Below, piece by piece: positions 23,730 to 32,545 of a stretch of 64,000 bases of DNA. The position numbers and the translations under genes are program-made. The notes beneath the pieces were generated by a model. That model did no database searches, had not been told where the DNA came from, and saw nothing but the letters and a program-made list of their open reading frames with translations. This stretch comes from DASZJY01 sp036260255. GTDB taxonomy: Bacteria > Actinomycetota > Acidimicrobiia > Acidimicrobiales > AC-14. The first letter of the stretch is position 1. The number at the start of each line of letters is the position of its first letter. The DNA lies in contig DATAAF010000084.1 of assembly GCA_036260255.1 (NCBI GenBank), positions 44,461 through 108,460 on the forward strand, given 5' to 3'.

Positions 23730-24308
23730 TTACGCCGGCAGGTCGGTCGCCGCCGCGACACTCCCCGCGCCCACGTCGGCTTCGTCGCCGACCGGCTCGC
23801 TGGCCCGGTCCTGCGCATGCCCCGAATCGGGCTCGAGCAGGTACCCCCGGCTCCGGACCGTGCGGATGGCCAGCCCGAGCGGCCGCAGACGGCGGCGCAG
23901 GCGGAGGATGTGAACGTCGAGGGCGTTGCGGCCGGGCGCCTGTCCGGGCCAGACGGCGCGGATCAACTTCTCCCGGCCGACGACCGCCCCGAAACGCTCG
24001 AGGAGGGTCTCGGTGAGGCGGGCCTCGAGCGGCGGGAGGGCGATCCACTTGCCCTCGTAACGCAGGACGCCGTTCGTGTCGACGCCGGGTGGACGGTGCT
24101 CGTGGGCCTGGCTCCGGGCCACCAGGGCGTCGACGCGCGCCCGGACGTCCTCCTCGGGCGCGGGCACACGGATCCAGTCCTCGAGACAGTCGACGAGCCG
24201 AGGGGGCGGCTGGTCGTCCTCGACCAGGAGCAGACGGGCCTCGCCGGCCACTTTCATCCGCTGCCGGCGCCCACCCTCCGACGGCCAGCGGAGCAGCACC
24301 ACGTCCAT
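23730..24308 (-). CDS. Winged-helix (OmpR/PhoB-type) transcriptional regulator without receiver domain
   Basis: A 192-residue regulator. Its second half is a Trans_reg_C winged helix: LPPLEARLTETLLERFGAVVGREKL, then APGRNALDVHILRLRRRL and IRTVRSRGYLLE. The first ~90 residues resemble a degenerate receiver-like domain (ARLLLVEDDQPPPRLVDCLEDWIRVP) without the usual phospho-acceptor pattern, so it is an orphan, phosphorylation-independent type common in actinobacteria. The ATG at 24308 (MDVVLLRWPSEGGRR) fits the family start. Its stop is followed after 22 bases by the start of the decayed antiporter, which it may have regulated. Confidence 0.75.
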   Translation of the reverse strand: MDVVLLRWPSEGGRRQRMKVAGEARLLLVEDDQPPPRLVDCLEDWIRVPAPEEDVRARVDALVARSQAHEHRPPGVDTNGVLRYEGKWIALPPLEARLTETLLERFGAVVGREKLIRAVWPGQAPGRNALDVHILRLRRRLRPLGLAIRTVRSRGYLLEPDSGHAQDRASEPVGDEADVGAGSVAAATDLPA

Positions 24309-24387
24309 CGTCGCCGACGCTATGAGGCTCACGTTGCGGCCATGTTTCGCACCGGTGAACAGGAGGGCACACATGCGCCCCCCCGGC

Positions 24388-24960
24388 TCAGCCCCGGGGG
24401 CGGAAGTTCTCGAAGTACCGGCTGGGGGTGGGGCCTCGCTGGCCCTGGTACTTCGAGCCCACGCCCGACGACCCGTACGGCAAGTCCGCCGGCGTGGTCA
24501 TGCGCAGGAAGCTGATCTGGCCGATCTTCATGCCCGGGTACAGCGTGATGGGCAGGTTGGCGACGTTCGACAGCTCGAGGGTGAGGTGCCCGTCCCAACC
24601 CGCGTCCACGAAGCCGGCGGTCGAGTGGATGAGCAGCCCCAGACGGCCGAGGCTGGACTTGCCCTCGAGGCGGGCGACCAGGTCGTCGGGTAAGACGACC
24701 CGCTCGGCCGTCGACCCGAGCACGAACTCCCCGGGATGGAGGATGAAGACGTCCTCCTCGCCCACCTCCACCAGCTCGGTGAGGTCCTCCTGGTCCTCCT
24801 TCACGTCGATGAACCCCATCGTGTGGTTGCGGAACACGCGGAAGTAGCGGTCGACGTGGAGGTCGACCGACGACGGTTGGATGCACGACGGGTCGAGCGG
24901 CTCGATGACGACCCGCCCGGCGGCCAGCTCCTCGCGGATCGAGCGGTCGGAGAGGACCAC
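24388..24960 (-). CDS. dcd: dCTP deaminase (probably bifunctional, dUMP-forming)
   Basis: Deaminates dCTP towards dUMP/dUTP for thymidylate synthesis. The 190-residue length and motifs (QPSSVDLHVDRYFRVF, GKSSLGRLGLLIHSTAGFVD with catalytic Glu downstream in LTLELSN, and the C-terminal GSKYQGQRGPTPSRYF lid) match the trimeric Dcd family. Actinobacterial members also hydrolyse to dUMP. The GTG at 24960 (VVLSDRSIREEL) is chosen because it matches the family start and a TAACGT box ends eight bases upstream, fitting a leaderless transcript. Confidence 0.94.
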   Translation of the reverse strand: MVLSDRSIREELAAGRVVIEPLDPSCIQPSSVDLHVDRYFRVFRNHTMGFIDVKEDQEDLTELVEVGEEDVFILHPGEFVLGSTAERVVLPDDLVARLEGKSSLGRLGLLIHSTAGFVDAGWDGHLTLELSNVANLPITLYPGMKIGQISFLRMTTPADLPYGSSGVGSKYQGQRGPTPSRYFENFRPRG

Positions 24961-24968
24961 AGCCGCGG

Positions 24969-24974
24969 ACGTTA
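24969..24974 (-). promoter_or_regulatory. -10-like box for leaderless dcd
   Basis: TAACGT on the minus strand, eight bases before the GTG start of dcd. With a transcription start 7-8 bases downstream, the mRNA would begin at the start codon. No good -35 is visible. Confidence 0.4.
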
Positions 24975-24990
24975 CAGTGGGGCTCCCACC

Positions 24991-25061
24991 GCGGGCGTAG
25001 TTCAGAGGCAGAACATCAGCTTCCCAAGCTGAGAACGCGGGTTCGATTCCCGTCGCCCGCT
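24991..25061 (+). tRNA. tRNA-Gly (CCC)
   Basis: A 71-nt cloverleaf with acceptor stem GCGGGCG pairing CGCCCGC and T discriminator at 25061. The anticodon stem is TCAGC/GCTGA around a TTCCCAA loop, giving anticodon CCC for GGG codons. The T-arm GCGGG-TTCGATT-CCCGT is standard. CCA is not encoded. It stands alone, divergent from dcd. Confidence 0.95.
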
Positions 25062-25079
25062 CTGATCTCGACGACGCGG

Positions 25080-26423
25080 TCACCGAGCCTGCACCGCGCC
25101 GGCCCGGCGGGCGTCGACGTCGGCGGTGAGTCGCTCGAGGGCGGCGCTCGGGCGCACGGGCCAGGGATCCGGGTCGGAGAGCCGGCGCACCGCGGCGGGA
25201 AGGCGGCTCCAGTGGTCCTCGAAGCGGGCGGACGCGGCGGCCAGGTCGGCCCGGCCCGCGTCGGTCCGCCGGCCGTCGTGCATCACCTCCTCGAGCAGCG
25301 GCGTGCCGGTGCCCGGCCCTTCCTCGTCCGCCAGACCGAGGACGTCGTGGTCGTCGCCGCGCCACACCTGCTTCTGGCCCGGCCAGGTGACCTTCCCCTC
25401 CGAGGTCTTGCGCACGGGCCGCCCGGCGAACGCCACCAGCTTGTACACGCTGTCGAGGACAGGGGCATCGGAGGACACGGCGAGGGAGGAGCCAACCCCG
25501 AAGCCGTCGATCGGGGCGCCGGCGTCGAGCAGACGCTCGATCGCGTGCTCGTCGATGCCGCCGCTGGCCAGGATCTGCATATCGGGAAAGCCGGCCTCGT
25601 CGAGCTGGCGCCGGGCGTCGCGGGCGAGGGCGAGGAAGTCCCCCGAGTCGAGTCGCACGCCCCGCACGTCGAGGCCGCGGGATCGGCACTCCCTCGCCAC
25701 CTCGACCGCTCTGGCCACGCCCCGTCGCGTGTCGAAGGTGTCGACCAGGAACACGGCCGCCGACCCGAAGTGCCGGGCGAACACCCGGAAGGCCTCCGCT
25801 TCGTCTTCGTACGCCTGCACGAAGGAGTGCGCCATGGTGCCCGACGTGCGGACGCCGAAGCGATGGCCACCCGCCACGTTCGAGGTGCCGCCCAACCCGC
25901 AGATTCGCACCGCTCGGGCGACGGCCATGGCGGCGTCGACGCCTTGGGCCCGCCGGAACCCGAAGTCGATCACCGGCCGGCCCCGGGCGGCGTGCCGGTA
26001 GCGGGCCGCCTTCGACGCCAGCGTGGTCCCGGTCGTCATCTGGTTGAGCACGAAGGTCTCGGTCAGCTGGGCCTGGCCGATGGGCGCGTCGACCTCGAGC
26101 AGCGGCTCCTCGGCGAAGACGATGGCGCCCTCGCCCACGGCCCTCACCGTCCCCGTGAACCGCAGCTGTGCGAGGTGGTCCAGAAACGACTGGTCGAACA
26201 GGTCCAGGCGGTCGAGGACGGCCAGATCGTCGTCGTCGAAGCGAACGCTCTCCAAGTAGTCGAGCACCGCCTCGAGGCCGGCGGCCACGAGATAGCCACG
26301 CTGCGGGGGCAGCGAGCGCACGAAGAGGCTGAAGGTGGCAGGACGCTCGGCGATGCCCTCCGCAACGTAGGCGGCGACCATCGTCAGCTCGTAGAGGTCG
26401 GTCAGCAGCGCGTTCGAGGCCAC
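25080..26423 (-). CDS. pncB: Nicotinate phosphoribosyltransferase
   Basis: Joins nicotinate and PRPP to nicotinate mononucleotide in NAD salvage. The 447-residue protein begins NALLTDLYELTMVAAYV, the standard family start. It has the FSLFVRSLPPQRGYLVAAG region, the FGFRRAQGVDAAM segment around the conserved His-equivalent site, GTMAHSFVQ, and the GVRLDSGDF motif that binds the phosphoribosyl group. The GTG at 26423 is used as start. It stands alone, downstream of the tRNA on the opposite strand. Confidence 0.93.
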   Translation of the reverse strand: MASNALLTDLYELTMVAAYVAEGIAERPATFSLFVRSLPPQRGYLVAAGLEAVLDYLESVRFDDDDLAVLDRLDLFDQSFLDHLAQLRFTGTVRAVGEGAIVFAEEPLLEVDAPIGQAQLTETFVLNQMTTGTTLASKAARYRHAARGRPVIDFGFRRAQGVDAAMAVARAVRICGLGGTSNVAGGHRFGVRTSGTMAHSFVQAYEDEAEAFRVFARHFGSAAVFLVDTFDTRRGVARAVEVARECRSRGLDVRGVRLDSGDFLALARDARRQLDEAGFPDMQILASGGIDEHAIERLLDAGAPIDGFGVGSSLAVSSDAPVLDSVYKLVAFAGRPVRKTSEGKVTWPGQKQVWRGDDHDVLGLADEEGPGTGTPLLEEVMHDGRRTDAGRADLAAASARFEDHWSRLPAAVRRLSDPDPWPVRPSAALERLTADVDARRAGAVQAR

Positions 26424-26697
26424 GAACAGAGACTCTTCACGAATTCGAGGCGCCGGACGAACGCCGGTCGGGAGCCCGGGGTCAACGTGGGTCAGTCCTC
26501 ACTGCCATCCGCCCACCGCTGCACCTCCTGCTGACAGCGGGCGGCATCGCGAGCCCACCAAGGCTCCGATGTCCCTGTGGGGAGGTTCGTACCCGGCGCC
26601 GCGCGCCCACAACCCCTGAGGGGCTCGTCCGCTGATGCCGCTTGCCGGACCCCTTGGCCCGGCGGTACAAGTGGGCGTCCGCACGAAGGAGACGACG

Positions 26698-27054
26698 GTG
26701 GCAGGTGGCCCCATCCGCTCCCACTCGACCGACACGTCGACGAAGAGGTGGGCGGGCCCCCGCATGGAGACCAAGCTCGGCGACCGGCCCGCCAAGGTCC
26801 TGAGGAAGGCGTACGCATGGGTGGATGCCGAAGGCGACCCGGACGCCAAGTCGTCGTACAAGTTCATCCACCACGAGGTGGGACGGGGCGGCGAGGTCGG
26901 CCCTGCGAACGTCAAGGCGTGCACGAGTGGCATCGGGGTCCTCAACGGTGCGCGCGGCGGGGCGAACCTTCCCGCCGCTCACCGGAAAGGGGTCTACAAC
27001 CACCTGGCCCGGCACCTGCGCGACGCCGGGGAGGAGCCCGCCTCGCTGAAGTGA
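26698..27054 (+). CDS. Small phage-derived protein (prohead-protease-region-like)
   Basis: An 118-residue protein. Its core (AYAWVDAEGDPDAKSSYKF, HHEV, then GIGVLNGARGGANLP and GVYNHLARHLRDAG) matches a domain often found beside or fused to prohead proteases and capsid proteins of tailed phages of actinobacteria. The GTG at 26698 sits behind a perfect AAGGAG site six bases away. No other phage gene is nearby, so this is either a prophage remnant or a domesticated gene. Function unknown. Confidence 0.65.
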   Translation: MAGGPIRSHSTDTSTKRWAGPRMETKLGDRPAKVLRKAYAWVDAEGDPDAKSSYKFIHHEVGRGGEVGPANVKACTSGIGVLNGARGGANLPAAHRKGVYNHLARHLRDAGEEPASLK

Positions 27055-27200
27055 CGGCCCGGAGCGGCGCCGTGGCTGCTCGGGCCCGCAGGCGAGGATA
27101 GGTTCTCGTCACCACGTTCGACGTCGGAGCATGGGCTCGACCCTCGGCCGACACCGCGAAGTGGTCTTCGGGCCGGTCTCTGGGGGCAGGAGGCGGATGC

Positions 27201-29969
27201 ATGCAAGTGGCGCGCGGGCTCGGCGGTGCCGAGCCGGTCGAGGACGGCGACACCGTCCCGTCGCTGCTCGTCGCGGTGGCCGGCGCTGCCGTCGAGGGAA
27301 GAGGCGCGTTCGACCCCGCTCGCACAGGGGCGGTCGTCATCGACTGGGACGGCACGCCGCTCGACGGGCGCGGGCTCGGCCCTCGTCTCCGCCAACTGAG
27401 CGCGCTCGGAGTGCACGCGGTGGTGGCGCACCGGGAGGGCGAACCGCTGCAGGACGACCTCGCGGATCTCCGCCCCCAAGGGCCCGGCCGCCTGTTCTAC
27501 TTCTCGGGTGACCCCGCCGAACTGGTCGAGGTCGGCACCGGCGGCCTCACCGCCGGGCTCCCGCGGCGGCCGCTCGCCGCCGGCGACGGTCGTCCGACGC
27601 GGGTGCCGAAGGGTGCCGCTCCCGAGCAGATCCTCGCGTGGGCCCGTGAGTGGCTCCTCGGCGCCGACGACCCGGCGATGGCCGTTCTCGTGTCCGCCGC
27701 GGCGACGTCGGTCCCATCGGCCCTCGCCTTCCTCGACGAGGTCGCCACCGCCCAGCACCGCTTCCCGGCGGAGGTCGAAGACCCGGCCTGGCGGCTGGAG
27801 GTCGAGGGCTTCGACCGCGTGCGGGAGCGGGAGGTCGAGTCGTGGCTCGCGGTCGCCAACGGTCGGACCGGGACGCGCGGGACGCTGGAGGAGGGGAGTC
27901 CGGATTCCTTCCCCGCCACCTACGCGGCCGGCGTCTTCGGCCACGTCGAGGGGGAGCTTCCCGGCCCCCAGCTGGTCTCCGGTCCGGAGTGGACCCACCT
28001 GCGCCCGCACGCCGCCGGCCGGCCGGTCGACCTTGCCGAGGGCGAGACCCTCGAGCACCGCCGCGTGCTCGACCTCCGTCAGGGCATCCTCTTCCGCCGT
28101 TGGCGGCAGCGACTGCCCTCGGGCGAGGAGTGGAGCTTCCGCTCCGCTCGGTTCGCATCCCTCGCCGACCGGGAGCTCCTCGCCCTCGAGGCGGAGGTCA
28201 CGACCGACGCGCCCGCCGCGTCCCTCGGCGACGGCCTCCCGGCGGCGCGCCCCGACGCCGCCGTGGCCTCGGTGGAAAGGCAAGCCCCCGGCGGCCGCGA
28301 GCTCGTCACCGTGTCCGGGAAGGACGGGCAGTCCGCCACCTTCGCGGTGTCCACCCACGAGGAACGGGGAAGGCTCGAGCGCCTGGTGGCCGTGCACCGC
28401 AGCTGGGGCGACGACCTCGCGGTCGACGCGTTGCACCGCCTCGGACGAGCCGAGGCCGCCGGGCTGCCCACGCTGCGGGCGCGTCACCGCCTCGAGTGGC
28501 GCCGTCGCTGGGCCGACGCCGACGTCACCCTCCCCGGCGACGTCGATCTGCAACGGGCAGTGCGGTTCGCCCTGGCCCACCTGATCTCTTCGGGCGACCC
28601 CGAGGCGGACGTGGCGTCGATCGGTGCGCGGGGCCTCACCGGCCCCGGCTACCGGGGCCACGTCTTCTGGGACACCGAGGTCTTCGTCCTGCCCTTCTTC
28701 ATCTGGACGCATCCGCCGACCGCGCGGGCCCTCCTCTCGTACCGCCACCGCACCCTGCCGGCGGCCAGGGCGAAGGCCGCTGAGTTCGGCTACACGGGCG
28801 CCCTCTTCGCGTGGGAGTCGGCCGACACCGGCGCCGAGGTGGCGCCGCTGTTCGCCCGAGCCCCCGACGGCACACGGGTCGCGATCCTCACCGGGCTCAG
28901 GGAGCACCACATCTCCGCCGACGTGGCCTGGGCCACCTGGCAGTACTGGCAGGTGACCAGGGACGAGGCGTTCCTCGTCGACAAGGGGGCGGAGCTGATC
29001 CTCGAGACGGCGAGGTTCTGGGCGTCGCGGGCGCAGCGCGGCGACGACGGCCGGTTCCACATCGACGGCGTCATCGGCCCCGACGAGTACCACGAGGATG
29101 CGCCCGACAACGCGTTCACCAACGTCCTGGCCTGCTGGAACCTGGCCACCGCGGCGAAGGTGTGCGACCTGCTGCCCCGTTTGGACCGCGCCGCGTGGGA
29201 GCAGCTGAGCGCCCGCCTCGACCTCCGCGACCCCGAGTGTCGCTGGTGGGCCGAGGTGGGCGAGGGCCTGGTCGACGGCTTCGACGACCGGTCGCTGCTC
29301 TACGAGCAGTTCGCCGGCTTCTTCGCCCTGGAGGACCTGCGCGCCGTCGACGTGGCCCCCCGGCCCTTCCCGGCCGACACCATCCTCGGCGCCCCCCGGG
29401 TCCACGGGGCTCAGGTCGTGAAGCAGGCGGACGTCCTCATGCTCGCCCACATGCTGCCGGAGCTCGTGCCGGCCGAGGTCCTCGCCGCCAACTACCGGTA
29501 CTACGAGCCGAGGACGTCGCACGGCAGCTCGCTGTCGCCGCCCGTGCACGCCGCGGTGGCGGCGCGCGTCGGCGCCCTCGACGACGCCGACCGCTACTTC
29601 CGGATGGCCGCCGCCATGGATCTCGACGACCGCATGGGGAACTCCGCCCTGGGCGTCCACCTGGCCACGATGGGCGGCCTGTGGCAGGCCGCCGCCTTGG
29701 GGTTCGGCGGCGTGCGGGCCGACGGGGACGCCCTGCGGATCGATCCCCAGATCCCGTCGTCGTGGGAAGGCCTCGGCTTCGTGGTGCGCTGGCGGGGAAC
29801 GCGGGTGGCGGTGGACGTCGGCCCCGCCATCCTCCAGATCGACGTCGACGGGCCGGCAACCGTCGCCGTGGGAGCCGAGCCGGCCCGCCGACTCGAGGGC
29901 GGCCGCTACCTGGCCACCCGCCAGGGCACGGGATGGTCGGCGCTCCAAACCGTCGAAGGACGGGCGTGA
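27201..29969 (+). CDS. GH65 family glycoside phosphorylase/hydrolase with HAD-like N-terminus
   Basis: Family 65 enzymes phosphorolyse or hydrolyse alpha-glucosides such as trehalose, maltose or kojibiose. Residues 1-110 hold a reduced HAD-like segment (VVIDWDGT), then a GH65 N-terminal beta-sandwich (VEDPAWRLEVEGFDRVRE). The (alpha/alpha)6 catalytic barrel has GHVFWDTEVFVLPF, the general acid Glu629 in GPDEYHED, and a phosphate-binding-type loop TSHGSSLSPPVHA (about 772-784), which favours phosphorylase activity. It starts ATG at 27201 after AGGAGG. Its stop overlaps the GTG of the next gene. The precise disaccharide cannot be told from sequence. Confidence 0.88.
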   Translation: MQVARGLGGAEPVEDGDTVPSLLVAVAGAAVEGRGAFDPARTGAVVIDWDGTPLDGRGLGPRLRQLSALGVHAVVAHREGEPLQDDLADLRPQGPGRLFYFSGDPAELVEVGTGGLTAGLPRRPLAAGDGRPTRVPKGAAPEQILAWAREWLLGADDPAMAVLVSAAATSVPSALAFLDEVATAQHRFPAEVEDPAWRLEVEGFDRVREREVESWLAVANGRTGTRGTLEEGSPDSFPATYAAGVFGHVEGELPGPQLVSGPEWTHLRPHAAGRPVDLAEGETLEHRRVLDLRQGILFRRWRQRLPSGEEWSFRSARFASLADRELLALEAEVTTDAPAASLGDGLPAARPDAAVASVERQAPGGRELVTVSGKDGQSATFAVSTHEERGRLERLVAVHRSWGDDLAVDALHRLGRAEAAGLPTLRARHRLEWRRRWADADVTLPGDVDLQRAVRFALAHLISSGDPEADVASIGARGLTGPGYRGHVFWDTEVFVLPFFIWTHPPTARALLSYRHRTLPAARAKAAEFGYTGALFAWESADTGAEVAPLFARAPDGTRVAILTGLREHHISADVAWATWQYWQVTRDEAFLVDKGAELILETARFWASRAQRGDDGRFHIDGVIGPDEYHEDAPDNAFTNVLACWNLATAAKVCDLLPRLDRAAWEQLSARLDLRDPECRWWAEVGEGLVDGFDDRSLLYEQFAGFFALEDLRAVDVAPRPFPADTILGAPRVHGAQVVKQADVLMLAHMLPELVPAEVLAANYRYYEPRTSHGSSLSPPVHAAVAARVGALDDADRYFRMAAAMDLDDRMGNSALGVHLATMGGLWQAAALGFGGVRADGDALRIDPQIPSSWEGLGFVVRWRGTRVAVDVGPAILQIDVDGPATVAVGAEPARRLEGGRYLATRQGTGWSALQTVEGRA

Positions 29970-30607
29970 AGACGCTGGTGGTGCCTCCGTCGGCGTCGGC
30001 GTCGGTGGCCGACCTCTTGTCGGGCACGGGCTGGGAGCTGGATGCCGCCGACGGAGCCGAGGCCCACGACGTCGGGGCGACGCTGGCGCTGCTCGGCCGG
30101 GGCCGCGGCCTGGTGGTCGTTCCCTCCTCAGCCGCCGTCCCGGCTTCGCTGCGGCGCGTCCTCGTCCTCCACGACGGGACACCGGGGTCGACGCCGGCGG
30201 TCGAGGCGGCCGACCACATCGCCGTTCGCCACGGATCGGGCGTCGTCGTCGTACACCCCCCGGACGTCGAGAAGCTCGGAGACGGCGACAGCCTCACGAT
30301 GCCCCGGGTGGCCGACCACAGCCCCTACGACTGGCAGGAGTGGCGGGACGAGTTCCTACGGCGGTTCTGCCCAGTGTCGTCGGGTGTCTCGGTGGCCGTG
30401 GAGCTGGTGAACGGGCCTCCGGTGGAGGGGACGCTGGACGTCGTCGCCGAGGAGCGCGCCGACCTGGTGGTCGCGGCGTGGGACGGTGACCTCGAGACTC
30501 GCCGGGCGGAGGCGCTGCAGGCGCTGCTGAGCCACTCGCCGTGCCCCGTGCTCGTCGTACCGGGAGGGGACGAGCGAGGCGAACCCCACCCCCCGGCGAA
30601 GAGCTGA
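29966..30607 (+). CDS. Universal-stress-protein-like protein
   Basis: A 213-residue protein ending in a UspA-like pattern (ADLVVAAWDGDLETRRAEALQ, then SHSPCPVLVVPG), with a central RRVLVLHDGTPGSTPAVEAA strand-loop-helix typical of the Usp fold. UspA-type proteins bind nucleotides or respond to stress. It starts GTG within the stop codon of the GH65 gene (GTGA), so the two are translationally coupled. That suggests a link between disaccharide metabolism and stress. Confidence 0.7.
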   Translation: MKTLVVPPSASASVADLLSGTGWELDAADGAEAHDVGATLALLGRGRGLVVVPSSAAVPASLRRVLVLHDGTPGSTPAVEAADHIAVRHGSGVVVVHPPDVEKLGDGDSLTMPRVADHSPYDWQEWRDEFLRRFCPVSSGVSVAVELVNGPPVEGTLDVVAEERADLVVAAWDGDLETRRAEALQALLSHSPCPVLVVPGGDERGEPHPPAKS

Positions 30608-30743
30608 CAAGGGGCGTCATCCCGACGGCGGACGCCCGGCGGCTCGGCCGGGCCGCACCACAGGGTCCGGCCACGCCTCGGCCGACCAGAGGCGCGTCCG
30701 CTCGAGGGGGACGCCCCAGGAGGGCCTATCCTTCGTTGTCTCC

Positions 30744-31781
30744 ATGGCCGAGCCCGACGACGCCACCGCGCCCGAGGCGGAGACCGAGCGCGATGCGGTC
30801 GGCCACCGGGTCTCGATCCGGGCCCGGGAGCTGGCCCGCCGGGGAAGGGCGGCCCTCGAACCCACGCCAACGGTCGAGCAGTTCCGCAACCTGAGCGACG
30901 GCGAGCGCCGCCAGGTGCGCAAGCGGCTACGGGTCGAGCTCTACGCGATCGCCTCGATGCTGGCCGACGGCACGATGCGACGAGCGCTGGACCAGCGCCC
31001 CTCCTACCCGCCTTATGGGCTGGTGCGCTCCATGCACTCCCAGATGCGCATGATCCTGGCGTCCCCCGGTCCGGTCGAGGAAGACGCCATCAAGAGCTTC
31101 GGAGACCTCGGCGCGGCCTACGTCGACACGACCGTGTTCCACCTCGACCAGCACGTCAAGGAGCATCGGTCGGCCGAGGCGGTGTGGCTCCTCGACCGCC
31201 TCGAGCACCTCCTCAACCTGTACCGGCTCGGGGAGCCCTCCCTGCACGCCCGGATGCGTGACGGCTTCAGCTTCCTCTACGGCGGGCTCCACTTCGGCAC
31301 GAGCGTGTCGGTGCAGCTCGTGGAGGTGATGGCGCGAGTGCTCGAGCCGACACCGCTGACCGCCGCCGAGAAGGCCGAAGTCCTGATCCGCAGCAGCCGG
31401 CCCGCGTTCCACCTGGCCGCCCTCAACGTCGCCCACGTCGTGCCCGCCCACCAATACCTGATGACCGGATCGGGCGCGGGGGGAGCGGCGTGGATGGACC
31501 CCGATCGGTTCGCCGTCCAGGAGGTGGACGGGCGCCCGTGGAGGATCGGCCTGAAGGACGAGGAGTTCCCGGGGCTGGACGAGATCCCGACCCAGTACCC
31601 GACCCACGGCTGCCCCGCCCGTGTCGTCGTAACGGGCTCGACGTCGGCCATCGGGATGCTCTGGACGTGGTGCGCCGAGCTGGCCCGCGTCGTGGGCCTC
31701 CTCGGCCCGGTGGCGCCACCCTGGCAGGCCGAGCCCGCCGAGGCGCCCGCTGCCGATGCCGACGCCGGCGGCGCCGGCTAG
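30744..31781 (+). CDS. Hypothetical protein (345 aa)
   Basis: Not recognised. A soluble, mostly helical protein. A charged N-terminus is followed by a conserved-looking core (LYAIASMLADGTMRRALDQRPSYPPYGLV in segments, and VWLLDRLEHLLNLYRLGEPSLHARMRDGF). Near the C-terminus are YPTHGCPARVVVTGS and a hydrophobic helix, then an Ala/Pro/Asp tail. No ribosome-binding site precedes the ATG; a TATCCT box 11 bases upstream suggests a near-leaderless transcript. It stands between the Usp-like gene and convergent small genes. Confidence 0.75.
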   Translation: MAEPDDATAPEAETERDAVGHRVSIRARELARRGRAALEPTPTVEQFRNLSDGERRQVRKRLRVELYAIASMLADGTMRRALDQRPSYPPYGLVRSMHSQMRMILASPGPVEEDAIKSFGDLGAAYVDTTVFHLDQHVKEHRSAEAVWLLDRLEHLLNLYRLGEPSLHARMRDGFSFLYGGLHFGTSVSVQLVEVMARVLEPTPLTAAEKAEVLIRSSRPAFHLAALNVAHVVPAHQYLMTGSGAGGAAWMDPDRFAVQEVDGRPWRIGLKDEEFPGLDEIPTQYPTHGCPARVVVTGSTSAIGMLWTWCAELARVVGLLGPVAPPWQAEPAEAPAADADAGGAG

Positions 31782-31803
31782 CGCGCGCTGGACGGCGAAA
31801 CGG

Positions 31804-31959
31804 TCAGCTGGCGCCCGAGCCGCCCGTCTCGGTCTTCTCCGCCCAGTCCTCGGTGTCGGGAGGCGGCGGGTCGCCGCCTTCCTCCCCGACGCCGTTGTCG
31901 TTGCGCGCTCCGGCGTGCACGCCGTGGGCGGCAGGTGTCTCGTCCTCGGGGTCGCTCAT
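31804..31959 (-). CDS. Small acidic disordered protein (51 aa)
   Basis: Begins MSDPEDETPAAHG after a good GAGAGGAG site and is rich in Asp, Glu, Gly and Pro, with no hydrophobic core. It lies 34 bases after the thioredoxin gene in the same direction, so it is probably in that transcript. Function unknown; it may be a chance ORF, but the ribosome-binding site argues for translation. Confidence 0.5.
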   Translation of the reverse strand: MSDPEDETPAAHGVHAGARNDNGVGEEGGDPPPPDTEDWAEKTETGGSGAS

Positions 31960-31993
31960 GAGCTCTCCTCTCTCGGCTCCCTGGCCACGGCCT

Positions 31994-32428
31994 TCAGGCG
32001 GCCTGCCGTCGCACCGCCTCGCCCACCCAGTCGACGAGGGCGTCGACCGGGAGGGCGCCGACCTTGCGGTCGACGACCGCGCCACGGTGGAGGACGACGA
32101 GGGTCGGGATGCTCTGGGCACCGAACCGACCGGCGACCCCAGGGGCCTGGTCGACGTTCACCTTCACGACCTTCAGCCGCCCGGCGAGCGTGCGGGCCGC
32201 CCGCTCGACGCCAGGGGCGATCATGTGGCACGGCCCGCACCAGGGCGCCCACAGGTCCACCAGCACCGGCAGCGGCGATCGGACGGCGACCTCGTCGAAG
32301 TCGGCGTCGCCCGCTCCCACCAGCCAGGGCAGGGCGGCGTGGCAGGCGGCGCAGCGAGGGGCCCCGGTCGCCGCCGCGGGGACGCGGTTCTTCTTGGCAC
32401 AGCTCGGACAGGCCACGACGGCGGCCAT
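31994..32428 (-). CDS. trxC: Thioredoxin 2-like protein with N-terminal zinc finger
   Basis: Cytosolic thiol-disulfide reductase, 144 residues. An N-terminal CPSCAKKNR...CAACHAALP four-cysteine module, as in TrxC, is followed by a thioredoxin fold with LWAPWCGPCHMIAP active site and the cis-Pro loop QSIPTLVV. The ATG at 32428 is used; a GTG two codons upstream is possible. A palindromic repeat element ends 11 bases before the start and may carry or disturb its promoter. Confidence 0.9.
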   Translation of the reverse strand: MAAVVACPSCAKKNRVPAAATGAPRCAACHAALPWLVGAGDADFDEVAVRSPLPVLVDLWAPWCGPCHMIAPGVERAARTLAGRLKVVKVNVDQAPGVAGRFGAQSIPTLVVLHRGAVVDRKVGALPVDALVDWVGEAVRRQAA

Positions 32429-32439
32429 CGGCACCGCCC

Positions 32440-32545
32440 CTAGATGACTGCTGTTCTATCGCGCTGACCAGCGAAGATGACTGCGTCGCTGCTGGTCAGC
32501 GCTTCGGGCCGAAGGTCCGACCGAAGTAGATCAGCAGTCATCTAG
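32440..32545. repeat. Palindromic MITE-like element
   Basis: Perfect 14-bp terminal inverted repeats, CTAGATGACTGCTG at 32440-32453 and its complement at 32532-32545, enclose 78 bases. Inside is a perfect 12-bp inverted repeat (GCGCTGACCAGC at 32461-32472, GCTGGTCAGCGC at 32491-32502). A third copy of AGATGACTGC lies in its loop at 32475-32484, and a small CTTCGG/CCGAAG hairpin follows. The right end overlaps the stop codon of the neighbouring small gene. The nested structure looks like a MITE, REP or regulatory cruciform. Confidence 0.7.

Noticed and set aside
26994..30182. 1062-codon minus-strand frame opposite the GH65 gene
   Set aside because: The GH65 catalytic motifs on the plus strand are decisive; the minus frame is composition artefact.
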